28,981 nt of DNA, taken from the NCBI GenBank assembly GCA_963693365.1, contig CAVNZM010000048.1, positions 1-28,981 of the forward strand, read 5' to 3'. This DNA comes from Amoebidium appalachense. Taxonomy: Eukaryota; Ichthyosporea. The position numbers and the translations under genes were made by a program. Positions 1 through 11,072 of this stretch are shown one piece after another. Positions within the stretch are counted from its first letter, which is position 1. The number at the start of each line of letters is the position of its first letter. The notes under the pieces are model-generated. The model ran no database searches. It had not been told where the DNA came from and was given only the letters and a program-made list of their open reading frames with translations.

Positions 1-3000
1 AAGTCGTGGATGATATCCATGATGTAAGACTCTCTGGTGCATGTGGAGGTGATGGGGATCAGAGTGATTAAAATCAACACCGAGCATACGGTCAAATGGA
101 CTCATACGACAGCTGGCCATCTTGCTGATGTGGGCAGCCAGGTCACTGGCAGCAGTAGAACCCCGGGTGTTGGTGATGGTGGAGTCGTCGACGTAGTTAC
201 CAGCCCGAACCACATCGTTGTTGGGGAAGAACCGGAGGTAGATGCACGGGTCTGTCTTAGTACGGGTCAGGCCATGGGCAAGAAGAATGCCGTCGAGGAA
301 GTCGTACCAAGCCTTGGAGGCCTGCTTGAGGCCGTACAGGGCTTTCTTGAGTCTCCAGACCTTGCCAAGTGTGGCCATGGTGATGAATCCCGGGGGTTGT
401 TTCATGTAGATGGTCTCGGTGAGTGGGCTGTTGAGAAAGGCCGTAGACACGTCGAGTTGATGGATGTCATGACCTTCAACAACGGCCAGAGCTAGGATAG
501 CACGGAGAGCAGCCGGACGGATGACAGGGCTCTCAATCAACTCATAGTCAACACCGTATTGCTGACTGAAGCCTTGAGCAACACCACGGGCCTTGATCTT
601 GGTGTCACCAGCCGAGTTGAGAGTTTTCTCGGAGACAATCCACTTGAAGCCGACGATGTTAGCACCAGGGGGAGGGTCAACAAGTTCAAAGATGTCTTTG
701 TCGACGAAGGCTTGATACTCAGCAGTGAGGGCTGACTTGACCTGGTCACCATTGGGTCCGGAACACAGTTGACGGACAAGTTTGGGTAGTTGGTCGATGT
801 TGATGGGGGGACCGGGGGGGACTGGCAGGGTGGTGGTGGCTTGAAGTCCAACCTTGCCCTGTAGACGGGCAGAACGACGGGGTGCAGGAACCGGGGGAGG
901 TGGAGACGGGGGGGGGGGGAACTTGGAAGTTCGGAATTGCAGGGGGGGCAACCTCCGGGCTGGACGGGGCCGAGTGGAAGTTGTCGGGGGAGCCGGGTCG
1001 GATGGGTGTGACGTTGCCAGGGGCAGGATGAGGGTCGGCAGGCTGGACGGGCACGGGGGCAGGGGGGCCGGTGGGGGGGGGTGTCGGGGGAACGACGATG
1101 GCAGGAGGGGGGCCAGAGTACACCAGACAAACATCATCTTCAGTGTCAACTGTGGGGGGTGGGGTGGTCGAAGTAGCAGTGGTGTCGGGGGTCGGAAGTG
1201 TTGATGGAATGTCGGACGGGAGATAAGCTGATTCGTCGAAAATCACATCACGGAAGAGGCCGACACGATGGGTGGTGGGATTGAAGATCCGGTGGCAGTG
1301 TGATTGAAGATCATAGCCGATATACATTCCGAGTTTGACGGTGGGGGCCAGCTTGTTCCGTTTAGAGGCTGGCACATGAGTGTAGGCAGGGCAACCGAAC
1401 ACTTTGAGCTCGGAGATGTCGGGCTTGACACCGTAGAAAACCTCGAATGGTGTACGACCATTGGCAGTCGTGGACGGGGTGACGTTGATGATGTAGGCGG
1501 CATGTTGGAGGGCCTCAGCCCACAGTTTGGGGGACAGAGACTGATCTTGGACTTGATGGAGGAGGCAACGAACAATCTCTTGGAGGAACCGCATACGACG
1601 TTCAACATAGCCGTTCAGTTGAGGGCAGTCCACCGGAGCATAGCTGGCCTTGATGCCCTGGGAGAGGCAAAAAGCACGGGTAGCCTTGGAGGTGAACTCA
1701 GAGCCGGAGTCGAAGTGGTAGACACCAACTTTGGAGGGGGCATGGGTAGCAACGAGGTTGGTGTGAGCTGTGAGAGTGTCCAGGGTGGTTGTACGGTCGG
1801 CCATCGGGTAGATCTTGACGAGTCCAGAGGCACGGCAGACAGTGACGAGAGCAACCTTGGAACCTCCGTACGATGTTGTGGTAGGCTCAAAAAAATCCCA
1901 ATGCCATTCATGACCGGGGATGTTGGAGTGAGGACGGTCACCCTTGAACGGAGCCTTGGTGGTTTTACCCATAATGCAGCCATGACAATCAGGAACATCA
2001 CAGTCGAGGACAGACGAGGGGAGACCAATAACAAGGTCGTGTTTCACCATGTCCTTGATGCTGGTCATAGCACGGTGCCCCAGACGATGGTGCCAGATGG
2101 ATGGGTTAACACTGGCAGTGGCAGCCAGAGCCACAGGACGAGTGGGTGGTTGAATGGTGTAGTCCTTGAAGTAATACAGACCGTTGTGTAGACGGAGGTT
2201 GACGAGATGACGGCCGGTGAGTCGGTCGAAGAGGAATGACGGAGTGGAGGCATCATTCAAATCACCCTTGATGTATTCGGCAGCAGCTTGGGATGTTGAA
2301 ATGAGGAAGGCTTGGCCAGACGGGGTGTAGTAGGCTTCAATGGTAAGGGTGGCAGTGCCATGGTCGGTGGTGGTGTTGATGACGATATGGCCGGTGTGAG
2401 TGGCCAAGACGGGGGTACCATTGAAGGCAGCAACAGGAGTCGGTGTCGGAAGGGGAGTGAGGTCATGGAAGAACTCACGGGTGGGGCAGACAGTCATGTT
2501 GCACCCGGAATCCCAGGCAGGGTCGGAGGACACGGGGACGGAGCTAGCATTGTATGCCGAGAAAGCAAAGGAGACAGATTTCTCACTGCCTTGACGGGAA
2601 CGGTTGTGTCTGGACATACGGCATTTCGGCTCAGGGCAATCGATGATCGTGTGATCAGGCTCGTGGCAGTAGGAGCATGCTTTCACGGACGGGGTGTTAG
2701 AACGAGCCGGGGAATCAGAACGACGGGAACCCGAGAAACGGGAACGACTGGGGGAACGAGACGTGGACCGGAAGGCAGGCCGGTGGGGGGAACGGGATCG
2801 GGTGTGCTGACGGGAGAGACGAGTTCTGAGGTCCGTGCCAGGGGTACGGTCAAGTCGGTTGCGTAAGTCACGGCGAGGAAGATCACGGGGGGGAGCACTG
2901 GCATTTAATGCCATGCTGGACTTGGAGGCACGGTGGGCACGGTTGCTCCGGAGTTGCATCTTGAGGTCTTGACGTAGCTCGATGCCCTTGACGTGGTTGT

Positions 3001-3644
3001 GGAGGGACTCGAAGTCGGGGAATAGCTTATCACCGAAGTGATAGTCTTCGATAAGACGGTTGAACTCAGGGGTGAGGTCGTCTCTGGTGGTGAGTTCATT
3101 GAAGAACTTCTCAGCTAGACGAGTGAAGTGAATGGACTCATCTTGGAGGGACTGGAGCTGGTTCACGATGGTCTGCAGACGACTCAGGTAGGTGGTGAAT
3201 GATTCACCGGGCTGAAGGGCACAGGCATCCCACTGACGGTGAAGGATGCGGATCTGATCGGGTTTGCCTTGGAGGTAGTGTTGACGGAATTTCCACATGG
3301 CCCGTTCAGGGTCCATGCCAATACGGTACTGGGCAACGGTGGTGAGGACGGAAGGGTCGATGTTCTGTATCATATGGAGCAGGAGGCAATTACGGGCCTC
3401 CTTGAGTTCCGCCGGCGGTAGTGCCGTAGCCGTAGAAGGGGGGTTCACCGTCAACCGCGACGGTGGTAGGGGGGACGTAGTTGTCAGCAAGTACAACATC
3501 CACGAGTCGGACACCTTTAGTGCCGGTCATCATGCCGAGAAAAATGATGTCCCATTGAAAATAGGTGGTTTTGCTATCGGGACCAGTTTTCCCTTCACCT
3601 TTCCACATGGTTATTTTGTTTACACCAGTTTTGTTTGGATCCAT
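1..3644 (-). pseudogene. copia gag-pol polyprotein, frameshifted and incomplete
   Basis: The intact gag start is taken from copy 2: the ATG at 3644 begins MDPNKTG. A 4-base insertion near 3412-3418, absent from copy 2, throws gag out of frame. The long frame 746-3514 then carries gag, a CX2CX4HX4C knuckle (its residues 280-293), the protease DSG (335-337), the HHCC pre-integrase motif (H476/H480, C510, C513) and integrase D540, D602 and E638 with exact DD35E spacing. A second break lies at the 12-base G/C homopolymer at 908-919. After it the reverse transcriptase continues in another frame to base 1, with KARGVAQGFSQ-type motifs near 550-600 and YVDD at 184-195. Copy 2 also has six bases near 3608 that are missing here. 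Superfamily assignment is firm; whether the poly-C break is biological or an assembly error is open. Confidence 0.88.
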
Positions 3645-3693
3645 GATTGAAAAACGAGCGCTAGTTCTAGATGTGTGTAGGGAGCGTGCAAAA

Positions 3694-3706
3694 GGGCTGC
3701 ATAACC
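3694..3706 (-). promoter_or_regulatory. putative primer-binding site, copia copy 1
   Basis: Read on the minus strand, GGTTATGCAGCCC follows the CA that ends the LTR. It resembles, with one base inserted, the initiator-Met tRNA anticodon-arm complement used by many copia elements (GGTTATGGGCCCAG type). The same 13 bases occupy the same place in copy 2. The position is convincing; the tRNA identity is a guess. Confidence 0.4.
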
Positions 3707-4504
3707 TGTTGAATTGTATAAGTATTTGGGACGGAAGCAGAGACACAGTGGTGCAGTGTGAAAACACCACAGACACACACAACAACAAAACACGGAACGA
3801 TCGGAGCAGTGTACACAACAGACATCAATGTTTAGACACGACTAAACTGAATTTATTCTGATCTTCGAATAAATACCTGAAATTCCTCTAAGTCCAATCC
3901 ATACATGATTTCCGACCAGTCGGAAATCAGATCCATCTCTAATAGAAACCAATCACTAAGAACCAATTGCTTTCAGAGAGATCCGGTACGCGAGACGTAC
4001 ACGATAGGACACAGACACTAGTTAAGATCAACTCGTGTCATCATCAAGGAAGTTCTAACCTATGACACACTGCAAAGACTCAGACATATCACACTTAACC
4101 TTGATGATTGGTTAAAGCCCGGCAACACATGAAAACTAAAGTGAATTAATGAAGTCTAAACACACATGCTATTCTAAGTGTAGCCTAAGTGTGTCACCCT
4201 CCAATGAACACGTATTAAGTAACACAAATCTACCTAACATATATTAGTAGAAAAGAAACACGATTATACACATGAAGACAAGGAGAGAAAGAAAAGAAAA
4301 TAAGGAAGGAGAAAGAGAAAGGAAAAGAGAGCACAGATCAACAAACAAGATAGTAATAGCATAACTATAACCAGAGATATTTATGTACACACGAACATGT
4401 ACACGTCTCTCCCTGAGTGGGTGGATCCGTGTACACACATATAAATATTCTAATCGATATTACAATACACGATTAGAGCCGATACAACACGATTACAAGT
4501 ATAC
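3707..4504 (-). repeat. 5' LTR of copia copy 1 (right end not resolved)
   Basis: The left boundary is the TGTTGAATTG at 3707, next to the primer-like site. Bases 3707-4143 match 5219-5656, and bases 4144-4504 match 11073-11432, which are the two halves of the other copy's split LTR. This copy therefore serves as the uninterrupted version. On the minus strand it carries AATAAA (plus-strand TTTATT near 3851-3856), suitable for LTR polyadenylation. No TG terminus at the far end could be fixed, so the LTR may extend past 4504. Confidence 0.75.
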
Positions 4505-5218
4505 AAGCATATCGGAGATCGATGCTACACTTTACATAATAGGAGTGTGGCATTTACACTAAGCATATGAACTGAAACATAACACAAACTGAGAAGATCT
4601 TACCATATGTAAATACTACGTATTACAACACCAATAAAACCTTGAGAAACGGGAATTTGGTTAACCACGGCTGACAAAGTGTCAGTACCTAACGACGGAG
4701 GAAAGTACACGAAAGACAAAGTCCACGCACGAAACTGAATGGTGACGAAATACTCGTGATCAATTTGGGGCTCATTGAGGCCGCCGGTAGAACAGGCCGC
4801 CGGTAGGACAGGGATGTACCCTAAGCCATCATATCATACAATCCGGCCAGGAAGAATATGACAGGGAACACGGCCATCTAGAAACACCAGGCCGTCTAAC
4901 GCGATTAACATTCCCGGGATAATGACATTTTAACCAAAAATGGCTATTCTGCATTCCACAAAGGGGTGCGGCCTACTTTTCATGGCTACCGCGTATCCAG
5001 ACGATTACGTAATCGTGCAATGAATTTGAAGATCCGAATCGGGTCACACCACGGCCCATATTGCAGCGCTTATCATTCGTAAATATTATATACTCAAATC
5101 GAATCGGGCTGAAAGGAAAGCCCGACAGGTATCGCGGAGAAAACTGCTGCACTTGCCGTACAAACAAAAGCATGAGTAAGCTGCTTTTCTGCTCCACTTT
5201 TTTGTCTTGTTGTTGTTG
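4505..5218. other. non-coding stretch between the two copia copies
   Basis: No convincing gene. It may contain the outer end of the copy 1 LTR and then host flank. A 16-base tandem duplication (GGCCGCCGGTAG core) lies near 4780-4811. The right end, a TTG-rich stretch before 5219, is the sequence flanking copia copy 2. Open frames here lack codon structure or family motifs. Confidence 0.5.
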
Positions 5219-5656
5219 TGTTAAATTGTATAAGTATTTGGGATGAAAGCAGAGATACAGTGGTGCAGTGTAAAAACACCACAGACACACACAACAACAA
5301 AACACGGAACGATCGGAGCAGTGTACACAACAGACATCAATGTTTAGACACGACTGAACTGAATTTATTCTGATCTTCGAATAAATACCTGAAATTCCTC
5401 TAAGTCCAATCCATACATGATTTCCGACCAGTCGGAAATCAGATCTATCTCTAATAGAAACCAATCACTAAGAACCAATTGCTTTCAGAGAGATCTGGTA
5501 CGCGGAGACGTACACGATAGGACACAGACACTAGTTAAGATCAACTCGTGTCATCATCAAGGAAGTTCTAACCTATGACACACTGCAAAGACTCAGACAT
5601 ATCAAGTTAACCTTGATGATTGGTTAAAGCCCGGCAACACATGATAACTAAAGTAA
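5219..5656 (-). repeat. copia copy 2, 3' LTR, outer half
   Basis: Near-identical to 3707-4143 of copy 1, including the terminal TGTT and the AATAAA on the minus strand. It ends at 5656, where the Ngaro/PAT-type element starts; the continuation is at 11073. Confidence 0.85.
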
Positions 5657-6007
5657 AGGTTTTATTTGTGGAAATTATTGACATAAATATTTTTCTGGGT
5701 AAACACGTAGGATGGGTGTTCGGTACCAACATAACCATGTAGGCTTCATTTCGTGTTTTAGCAGTTAGCGGTTGGCTGCCCGCACACGGGCACCTATTAG
5801 CCAGTCAAAACATCAGATACAACAGATCACTAGACCGAGTTATGATTGGCTCGGATCAGATTTCACATATCACTAGATCGATTTTTGATTGGCTCAGATC
5901 GGTAGGCTTAGGTATATAAGCATGACAGTTTTTAGCAGATCAGCAAGCTACAAACACATCTTCTGTGTTTAGCATCCACAGCCTTACAGCTATATATTCC
6001 TTTTTTA
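5657..6007 (+). repeat. split direct repeat A1
   Basis: 351 bp, repeated at 10504-10854 (constant offset 4847) with only a few differences noticed, for example near 5818 and 5922. It contains two GATTGGCTC boxes within a roughly 40-bp tandem duplication and a TATATAAG box, so it acts as the promoter-bearing left end. Confidence 0.92.
5913..5920 (+). promoter_or_regulatory. TATA box for the Ngaro/PAT-like element
   Basis: TATATAAG lies about 120 bases upstream of the gag ATG at 6039. Inverted CCAAT boxes (GATTGGCTC) lie upstream near 5840 and 5888. The same box is at 10760-10767 in repeat A2. Confidence 0.6.
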
Positions 6008-6038
6008 ATTCTCCCTATCTTTCCCTACGCCGGTCAGC

Positions 6039-7191
6039 ATGCCGCCGAAAAAGCGCCAGGCCTCAGCCGCCGCCCCTGCCGCGGCACCTAAGCGCCTGAC
6101 CCGCAGCGACCTCCGCCACAGGCTGACCAACGCTCCCGCGGACACTGATGCGCCTCCAGCGGCCCATACCACCACGGACCCGGACCCGCCGGCTACTCTC
6201 CCCTCCACTCCTGAAGTCCCCCCTCAGGCCCCGCCGTCCCCGCAGATGACTTCTCAAGACGCCGTCCTGGCCGCCCTCACCGCCATCAGCACCCAGATGG
6301 CTGGCGTCCTGGCTGCTCTCACCAACCGCGACCCGCCTTCTACACCCGGGGAGGTTTCCCCGGGGCTGCATCTCGGCCCTGACCTAGACCTACCTGCCCT
6401 GCCCGCGCCCCCCATCACAGGTGAGAACACTGGCGACATTCAGCCGGGCACACTCCCGCTTCCCCCCGCGGATGTGCTGGCAGATTTGCGCGCCAATCGT
6501 TTCGTCGACCTGTATAAGTTCACCCCCGCCGCCCTCCTGGCCCCATCCAAGAAAGGTCAGCATCTGCGCATGGCCGACGACGGCAGCATCGAGACTTTTC
6601 GCCAAGACAAACCCGTTCCCCTGCGTTCACTCGTCATTTGGATCCAAGCTTGGACCCATTACATGGCCGCCAAGCACCACCTCGGCCTCCCCACGGACAA
6701 AGACGTACTTTGGACTCAGCACATCACTCGCCTCAGCACCCGATACCCGTGGGCCCAGATCCACAACTATGACGTATACGCCCGCACCGTTGCCCACCAG
6801 CAGGGTCGGGCTCCGATCGAGTGTCCCAACCTGCTCGCCCAACTCCACCAGGATCTCCTCCTGCCACCCACTTCTGCTCATCCCGGACGCATGTCAGCGC
6901 TGTGGCTTCCCCGACCACCCCAGCGCAGCCTGCCCCATGTACCCCAAGCCCGGCTGTGGTCTTGACGGCTTTAAGCCGCCCCACAAGCCCGGCGGGGGTC
7001 AAACCCCTAACCGCCCTGGCCCGCAACCCGGCCCGGCAAAACCGGCCCGACCCGTGGATCTACCCGCGACGCACTGCAGGAATTTCCACATTAACGGTCG
7101 GTCCTGCGCTAAGCAGCCCTGCCCCTTCTCCCACGTGTGCCCGCTCTGCTCTGGCACACACCCCCGCAAAGACTGCAAGCACAATGCCTAG
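6039..7191 (+). pseudogene. gag-like ORF1 of the Ngaro/PAT-like element, frameshifted
   Basis: The ATG at 6039 starts MPPKKRQ, a basic Ala/Pro-rich N-terminus. This frame stays open to 6965, but from about 6885 the coding signal moves to the +1 frame, which ends at the TAG at 7189-7191. That second frame holds a CX2CX4HX4C knuckle (CQRCGFPDHPSAAC), then a CX9CX4CX3H cluster followed by CX2CX3HX4C. The paired clusters at the C-terminus are typical of gag proteins of tyrosine-recombinase retroelements, where they are thought to bind RNA. A one-base indel near 6885 explains the break. The gag assignment rests on the zinc clusters and the position before RT. Confidence 0.75.
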
Positions 7192-7493
7192 TCTTCGCCC
7201 ACACCCACACACACAGCTAGAACATAGGGGTTAGGAGCTAGGACACACGAGTACAGGGAAACGGAGCTCGGGAGAACGGGCCAATAGGGCTGAGTACAAA
7301 ATTTCGCAGGCCAACTACGGCGCCCGCGCGCGTCAAGAATAAATGTCCCTACACAAAGACGTTTATTCTGGCCACTGCACATAATTTTACTCCCCCCCCC
7401 CCATCCCACGAGCCTCCCCCCCCCCCCCCCTTACACTCACCTAGCACTCCCTCCCCCCCCCGTCTTCTACCTCTGTGTCCGCCCACACCCCGC
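7192..7493 (+). other. gag to RT spacer with AATAAA and poly-C tracts
   Basis: No gene. AATAAA occurs at 7338-7343. Several C runs (near 7391-7403, 7427-7437 and 7453-7460) make frame assignment and sequencing unreliable. Confidence 0.5.
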
Positions 7494-9293
7494 GTGCTCG
7501 GGCACATTCCCCTGCACAGGGCCCCGCTGCCCTCCCTGCCCACCCTCACTTGGGCCCAGCTGCCCTACTCTAACCCCCCCGGGGCCCTGCTGGCCCCCCC
7601 CCCCCCCCCCCCGCTGCCGGGATCTCCCCAAGGGTACACCACCCTTGCTAACCACCCCTTCCCCCGAGGCTCAGACACGGTGGCCCGCCCGCTGCCCCCG
7701 CACCACATTGACACCTCCCGCCTCCGGGAACTGCTGGCCTCCTACCCGGACCAACCATTCGCCGCACAACTCCTCCACGATGTCGAATTCGGCGTCGACA
7801 TCGGCTATCGCGGCCCCTCCACCTCTCGGGTGGGCCCCAACCTACCCACCACCCCGGAGGCAGCTGCTGCTATCACGGTGGATATTGCCAAAGAAGTCGC
7901 CCTCGGCCACCTGCGCGGCCCCCTCTCCCCGGCCCAATTCTTTGACGAATTTCCGGTCCACCGCTCCTCCCCCATTGGCGCCGTTACCAAGAAAGGGAAC
8001 CCCCCCAAGTACCGTCGAATCCACCACCTCTCCTGGCCCCGGGGTAGCAGTGTCAATGACAGCATCACCTACCCCGACGAACTTCAGTACATTCGCGCCC
8101 GGGATGTCACCCAACTCATTCTCGACGCAGGCCCCGGCTGCTACATGGCCGTGGCAGATGTGCAGGCTGCCTTCCGGCACATGCCCATCCGACCGGAAGA
8201 CCACCACTTAATGGCATTCAAATGGCAAGGGCATTTTTACGTTGAAACCAGACTGCCCTTCGGCCTGAAATCTAGCCCAGCCATCTGGGAACGGATCGCG
8301 GCCACCCTACAGTGGCTGGCACACCAGCACGGTATTACCCTCATCCGCCACTACGTAGACGACTGGATTATAGTCGCCCCCACACAAGAGCAGTGCCAAC
8401 GTCACCTATCCACCTTCCTGCAACTCTGCCGAGAGCTGCACATTGCCATCTCCGAAGACAAGATGCAGGGCCCGGCTACCCGTGTCGTCTTCATCGGTAT
8501 CGAATTCGACTCCATCACCATGGAGGCACGAATCCCGGCTTCCAAGCTCTCGGACCTACTCGACCTCACTTCCCACCCAAAGCCCACCATCACCATTCGG
8601 GACCTGCAGTCCCTCCTCGGCAAACTCACCTGGTGTGCCCAGCTGGTTCCCCCCGGGAGGGCCTTCTCCCAGCGCCTATGGGCCCTTCTCCGGACCCACC
8701 CACACCTTGCCGGCCACCACCACATACGACTGACTGCTGCCGCCCGGGCCGACATAGCCGAATGGCACCAGTTCCTCACATCATGGAATGGGGTGCACCT
8801 CATCACACCCCCCACATACACCACCCTGGCCACTGATGCTGCCGGATCGGTGGGTCTAGGAGGCCACTGGCTCGACCAATGGTTCTTCATGCCCTGGTCC
8901 CCCTCCACCCAAGCCCTCTATGCTCATGAGGGTAAACTCGGTTCTTCCGTCATCGAACTCCTGGCCATCGCAGCCGCCGTGGCCCTCTGGGCCCCCTCCT
9001 GGTCCACCCACCATGTCCGTATTTTATGCGACAACACGGGTGCTGTGTCTGACCTGCACTCCCGGTCTTCCCCCCACCCCGTGATGGCCAAACTTATTCG
9101 GTTCATCACCCGCATGGAAATGCAATACCAATTTACGTTACAGGCATCCTACCTACCAGGACCCCTCAACCATCTGGCCGATGCCATTTCTCGTAACCAA
9201 CTTCCCCGGGCCCGACGACTCCGACCTTCCCTGCAACCGAAGCCCTGCCCCTTCCCCTCCTGGGTCCACGAGTTCCTATCCCTTCCCTTGGGC

Positions 9294-9296
<3 letters not shown>
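7494..9296 (+). CDS. reverse transcriptase-RNase H (ORF2) of the Ngaro/PAT-like element
   Basis: 600 residues. The RT core has the first catalytic Asp in MAVADVQAAF (D222), the LPFGLKSSP motif (254-262) and YVDD (287-290). The RNase H domain follows with D448 (LATDAAG), E488 and D513, then a late Asp in HLADAISR. It copies the element RNA into DNA and degrades the template. The start at 7494 is only the first ATG in the frame; the first 60 residues are low-complexity and cross a poly-C tract, so the true N-terminus is uncertain. The stop TAA (9294-9296) sits directly before a 29-base C run, and the same frame stays open beyond it into the recombinase. No methyltransferase domain follows RNase H. 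Confidence 0.88.

Positions 9297-9325
<29 letters not shown>
9297..9325 (+). repeat. poly-C tract, 29 bases
   Basis: A pure C run immediately after the RT-RNase H stop codon and before the recombinase frame. The reading frame is unchanged across it at this length, but it is a likely site of replication slippage and of sequencing error. Confidence 0.9.
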
Positions 9326-9326
9326 A

Positions 9327-10389
9327 GATCTCCCGTTCCGGAGCAACACTGGCAGATTGGCCCCCCACTTTGCTCCGGCCGAGCTGCTTCGAGCCACCAC
9401 TACCCTGCAGGAATGCCAGGCCCTGAGTCTCAACCTCGACTCTCGGGCCTTTTACTCCCGGGTGCAAAAAGTGTTCATCGATTTCTGTGTGGCATCTCGG
9501 CTGCAATCCTCCTCCGGGTCCTCCCTCCCGGCCTCCCCACACACCGTGCAACTTTTTCTCGCCTGGTGTGCCCAACGAGGGGTACAGGCCTCTTCCTTAA
9601 CCGGCTACAATTCGGCCATCACTAGGCTCCACCTCGACATGGGCCTCCCTGCTCCCTACCCCCACGACAAGTCTCTGGCCTGGTTCCTACGGGGGGTGGG
9701 CCGATGGCAGCTTTCTCACAACATCCGACCCCGCTCATCCACCAGGGAACCCCCTCCTCCCCTCCCACCTCCGCCTACTCCATGGCCAGTGCCCCACCAA
9801 GGCCTCCTCGGCCAATCTCCGGCTATGGACGGCCCTCATCGTCGGTTTCTGTGGCCTCCTCCGTTCAGGGGAATTTACCTCCAAGACCCTGACTTCTTTC
9901 GACCCATCCCGTCACGTTAAACGGAAGGACGTGACCTTCAGCTACACCCCCACCGGTACTTTGTCCCAAGCCACCCTCCACCTGCCAACCTCTAAGACGG
10001 ATGTACAGGCCCGAGGTGTCAACGTCACCCTAGCTGCCCTGCCCCTCACCCACTTCTCCCCAGCCCATCTCCTCCGGCAGTTCCTGGATACAACGTCCGG
10101 TCAACCCGACGACCCCCTCTTCAGTCTCGGTGGCATCCCCTACACCAAGAGTGCTTTCTCTGCCGATTTCCGTGCCCTCCTCTCCCGGGCAGGCCTCTCA
10201 CCCTCCCGGTTTGCCGGACACAGCCTCCGCATCGGGGGGGCCACAGCACTGGCTGAGGCCGGGGTCGACGACTCCCGGATCAAACAACTCGGCAGGTGGT
10301 CCTCCGACTGCTTCCTGATCTATACCCGACTTCGTCCGGCCTCCATTGCTGCCACCACCACACGTGTATTCGCCTCTATTCTTAAGTGA
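9327..10389 (+). pseudogene. tyrosine recombinase of the Ngaro/PAT-like element, frameshifted
   Basis: The N-terminal, core-binding-like part is in the RT frame (about 9327-9745) and has no early ATG. After a shift near 9745-9755 in a C-rich patch, the catalytic part continues in another frame to the TGA at 10387-10389. Catalytic residues visible: Arg in GLLRSGEF (codon 9862-9864), HSLR (His 10219-10221, Arg 10228-10230), the GRW motif and the nucleophile Tyr (10321-10323, in IYTR). This is the R-H-x-x-R-Y set of the tyrosine recombinases. It would integrate the circular cDNA without target duplication, which agrees with the insertion site seen here. Confidence 0.85.
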
Positions 10390-10417
10390 AACCTTTGGAG
10401 CAAGCATACTGCTCTCG

Positions 10418-10503
10418 TGCCGTGGTTTACAACCATTGCAGGTTCACTTTCGTCCAAGGGGATGTCCCCCTAGAGGCAACACGTCCCGGAGTAGTTTTCA
10501 TAG
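10418..10503 (+). repeat. split direct repeat B1
   Basis: 86 bp, repeated at 10985-11072 with a 2-base length difference. It directly joins A2, giving the B1-A2 junction expected for this element class. Confidence 0.88.
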
Positions 10504-10854
10504 AGGTTTTATTTGTGGAAATTATTGACATAAATATTTTTCTGGGTAAACACGTAGGATGGGTGTTCGGTACCAACATAACCATGTAGGCTTCATTTCG
10601 TGTTTTAGCAGTTAGCGGTTGGCTGCCCGCACACGGGCACCTATTAGCCAGTCAAAACATCAGATACCACAGATCACTAGACCGAGTTATGATTGGCTCG
10701 GATCAGATTTCACATATCACTAGATCGATTTTTGATTGGCTCAGATCGGTAGGCTTAGGTATATAAGCACGACAGTTTTTAGCAGATCAGCAAGCTACAA
10801 ACACATCTTCTGTGTTTAGCATCCACAGCCTTACAGCTATATATTCCTTTTTTA
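10504..10854 (+). repeat. split direct repeat A2
   Basis: Second copy of the 351-bp A repeat, about 99% identical to 5657-6007 by eye, including the TATATAAG box at 10760-10767. Confidence 0.92.
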
Positions 10855-10984
10855 CCCACCCACCTACACCCACACACAACCCCCATTGATCCACACATAC
10901 GTGCTGTTTTTTCACGGGGCGAAGACTTCCCCCGTTTTTTGGGCACATGGACCTCACGGATCAATAAATTGATGACTGGGGGCT
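10855..10984 (+). other. spacer between A2 and B2
   Basis: 130 bases without a gene, beginning CCCACCCACC. It contains a CGGGG/CCCCG pair flanking GCGAAGACTTCC near 10915-10935, which may fold. It corresponds to the unique segment between the A2 and B2 repeats. Confidence 0.5.
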
Positions 10985-11072
10985 TGCCGTGGTTTACAAC
11001 CATTGCAGGTTCACTTTCGTCCAAGGGGATGTCCCCCTAGAGGCAACACACGTCCCGGAGTAGTTTTCATAG
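10985..11072 (+). repeat. split direct repeat B2 (right end of the Ngaro/PAT-like element)
   Basis: 88-bp copy of 10418-10503. It ends with TTTTCATAG; copia LTR sequence resumes at 11073 with ATTAATG. Confidence 0.88.

Larger units (their letters stand above)
1..4504 (-). mobile_element. Ty1/copia-type LTR retrotransposon, copy 1 (left end outside window)
   Basis: The element reads right to left: LTR (from 3707 upward), primer-site-like sequence, gag with a CCHC knuckle, aspartic protease, integrase, then reverse transcriptase reaching base 1. Integrase before reverse transcriptase is the diagnostic order of the Ty1/copia superfamily. RNase H and the 3' LTR would lie beyond the left edge. 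The outer end of the 5' LTR is uncertain: homology with the second copy is visible only up to 4504. The coding region has at least two frame breaks, so this copy is probably not autonomous. Confidence 0.88.
5657..11072 (+). mobile_element. Tyrosine-recombinase retrotransposon (Ngaro/PAT-like), complete ends
   Basis: A 5416-bp element with gag, RT-RNase H and tyrosine recombinase frames on the plus strand and the split direct repeat order A1-ORFs-B1-A2-B2. It interrupts a copia LTR: left flank AAAGTAA, right flank ATTAATG, against AAAGTGAATTAATG in the intact LTR of copy 1. No target-site duplication or loss is seen, as expected for recombinase-mediated integration. DIRS1-type elements have inverted repeats and often a methyltransferase domain; neither is seen, which favours Ngaro/PAT. 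Frameshifts in gag and recombinase and one in-frame stop suggest it is now inactive. Confidence 0.88.

Noticed and set aside
37-495. Plus-strand 152-aa frame at the left end
   Set aside because: It is the antisense shadow of the copia reverse transcriptase, whose YVDD and other motifs read on the minus strand across the same bases.
1304-2191. Plus-strand 295-aa frame
   Set aside because: Antisense to the copia integrase; no family motif in this direction.
9276-9575. Gly-rich minus-strand frame over C29
   Set aside because: Opposite strand of the recombinase frame; the Gly run is the poly-C tract.
5657-11072. DIRS1-type assignment
   Set aside because: DIRS1 elements have inverted termini, an internal complementary region and often a methyltransferase domain; here the repeats are direct and split, and no such domain follows RNase H.
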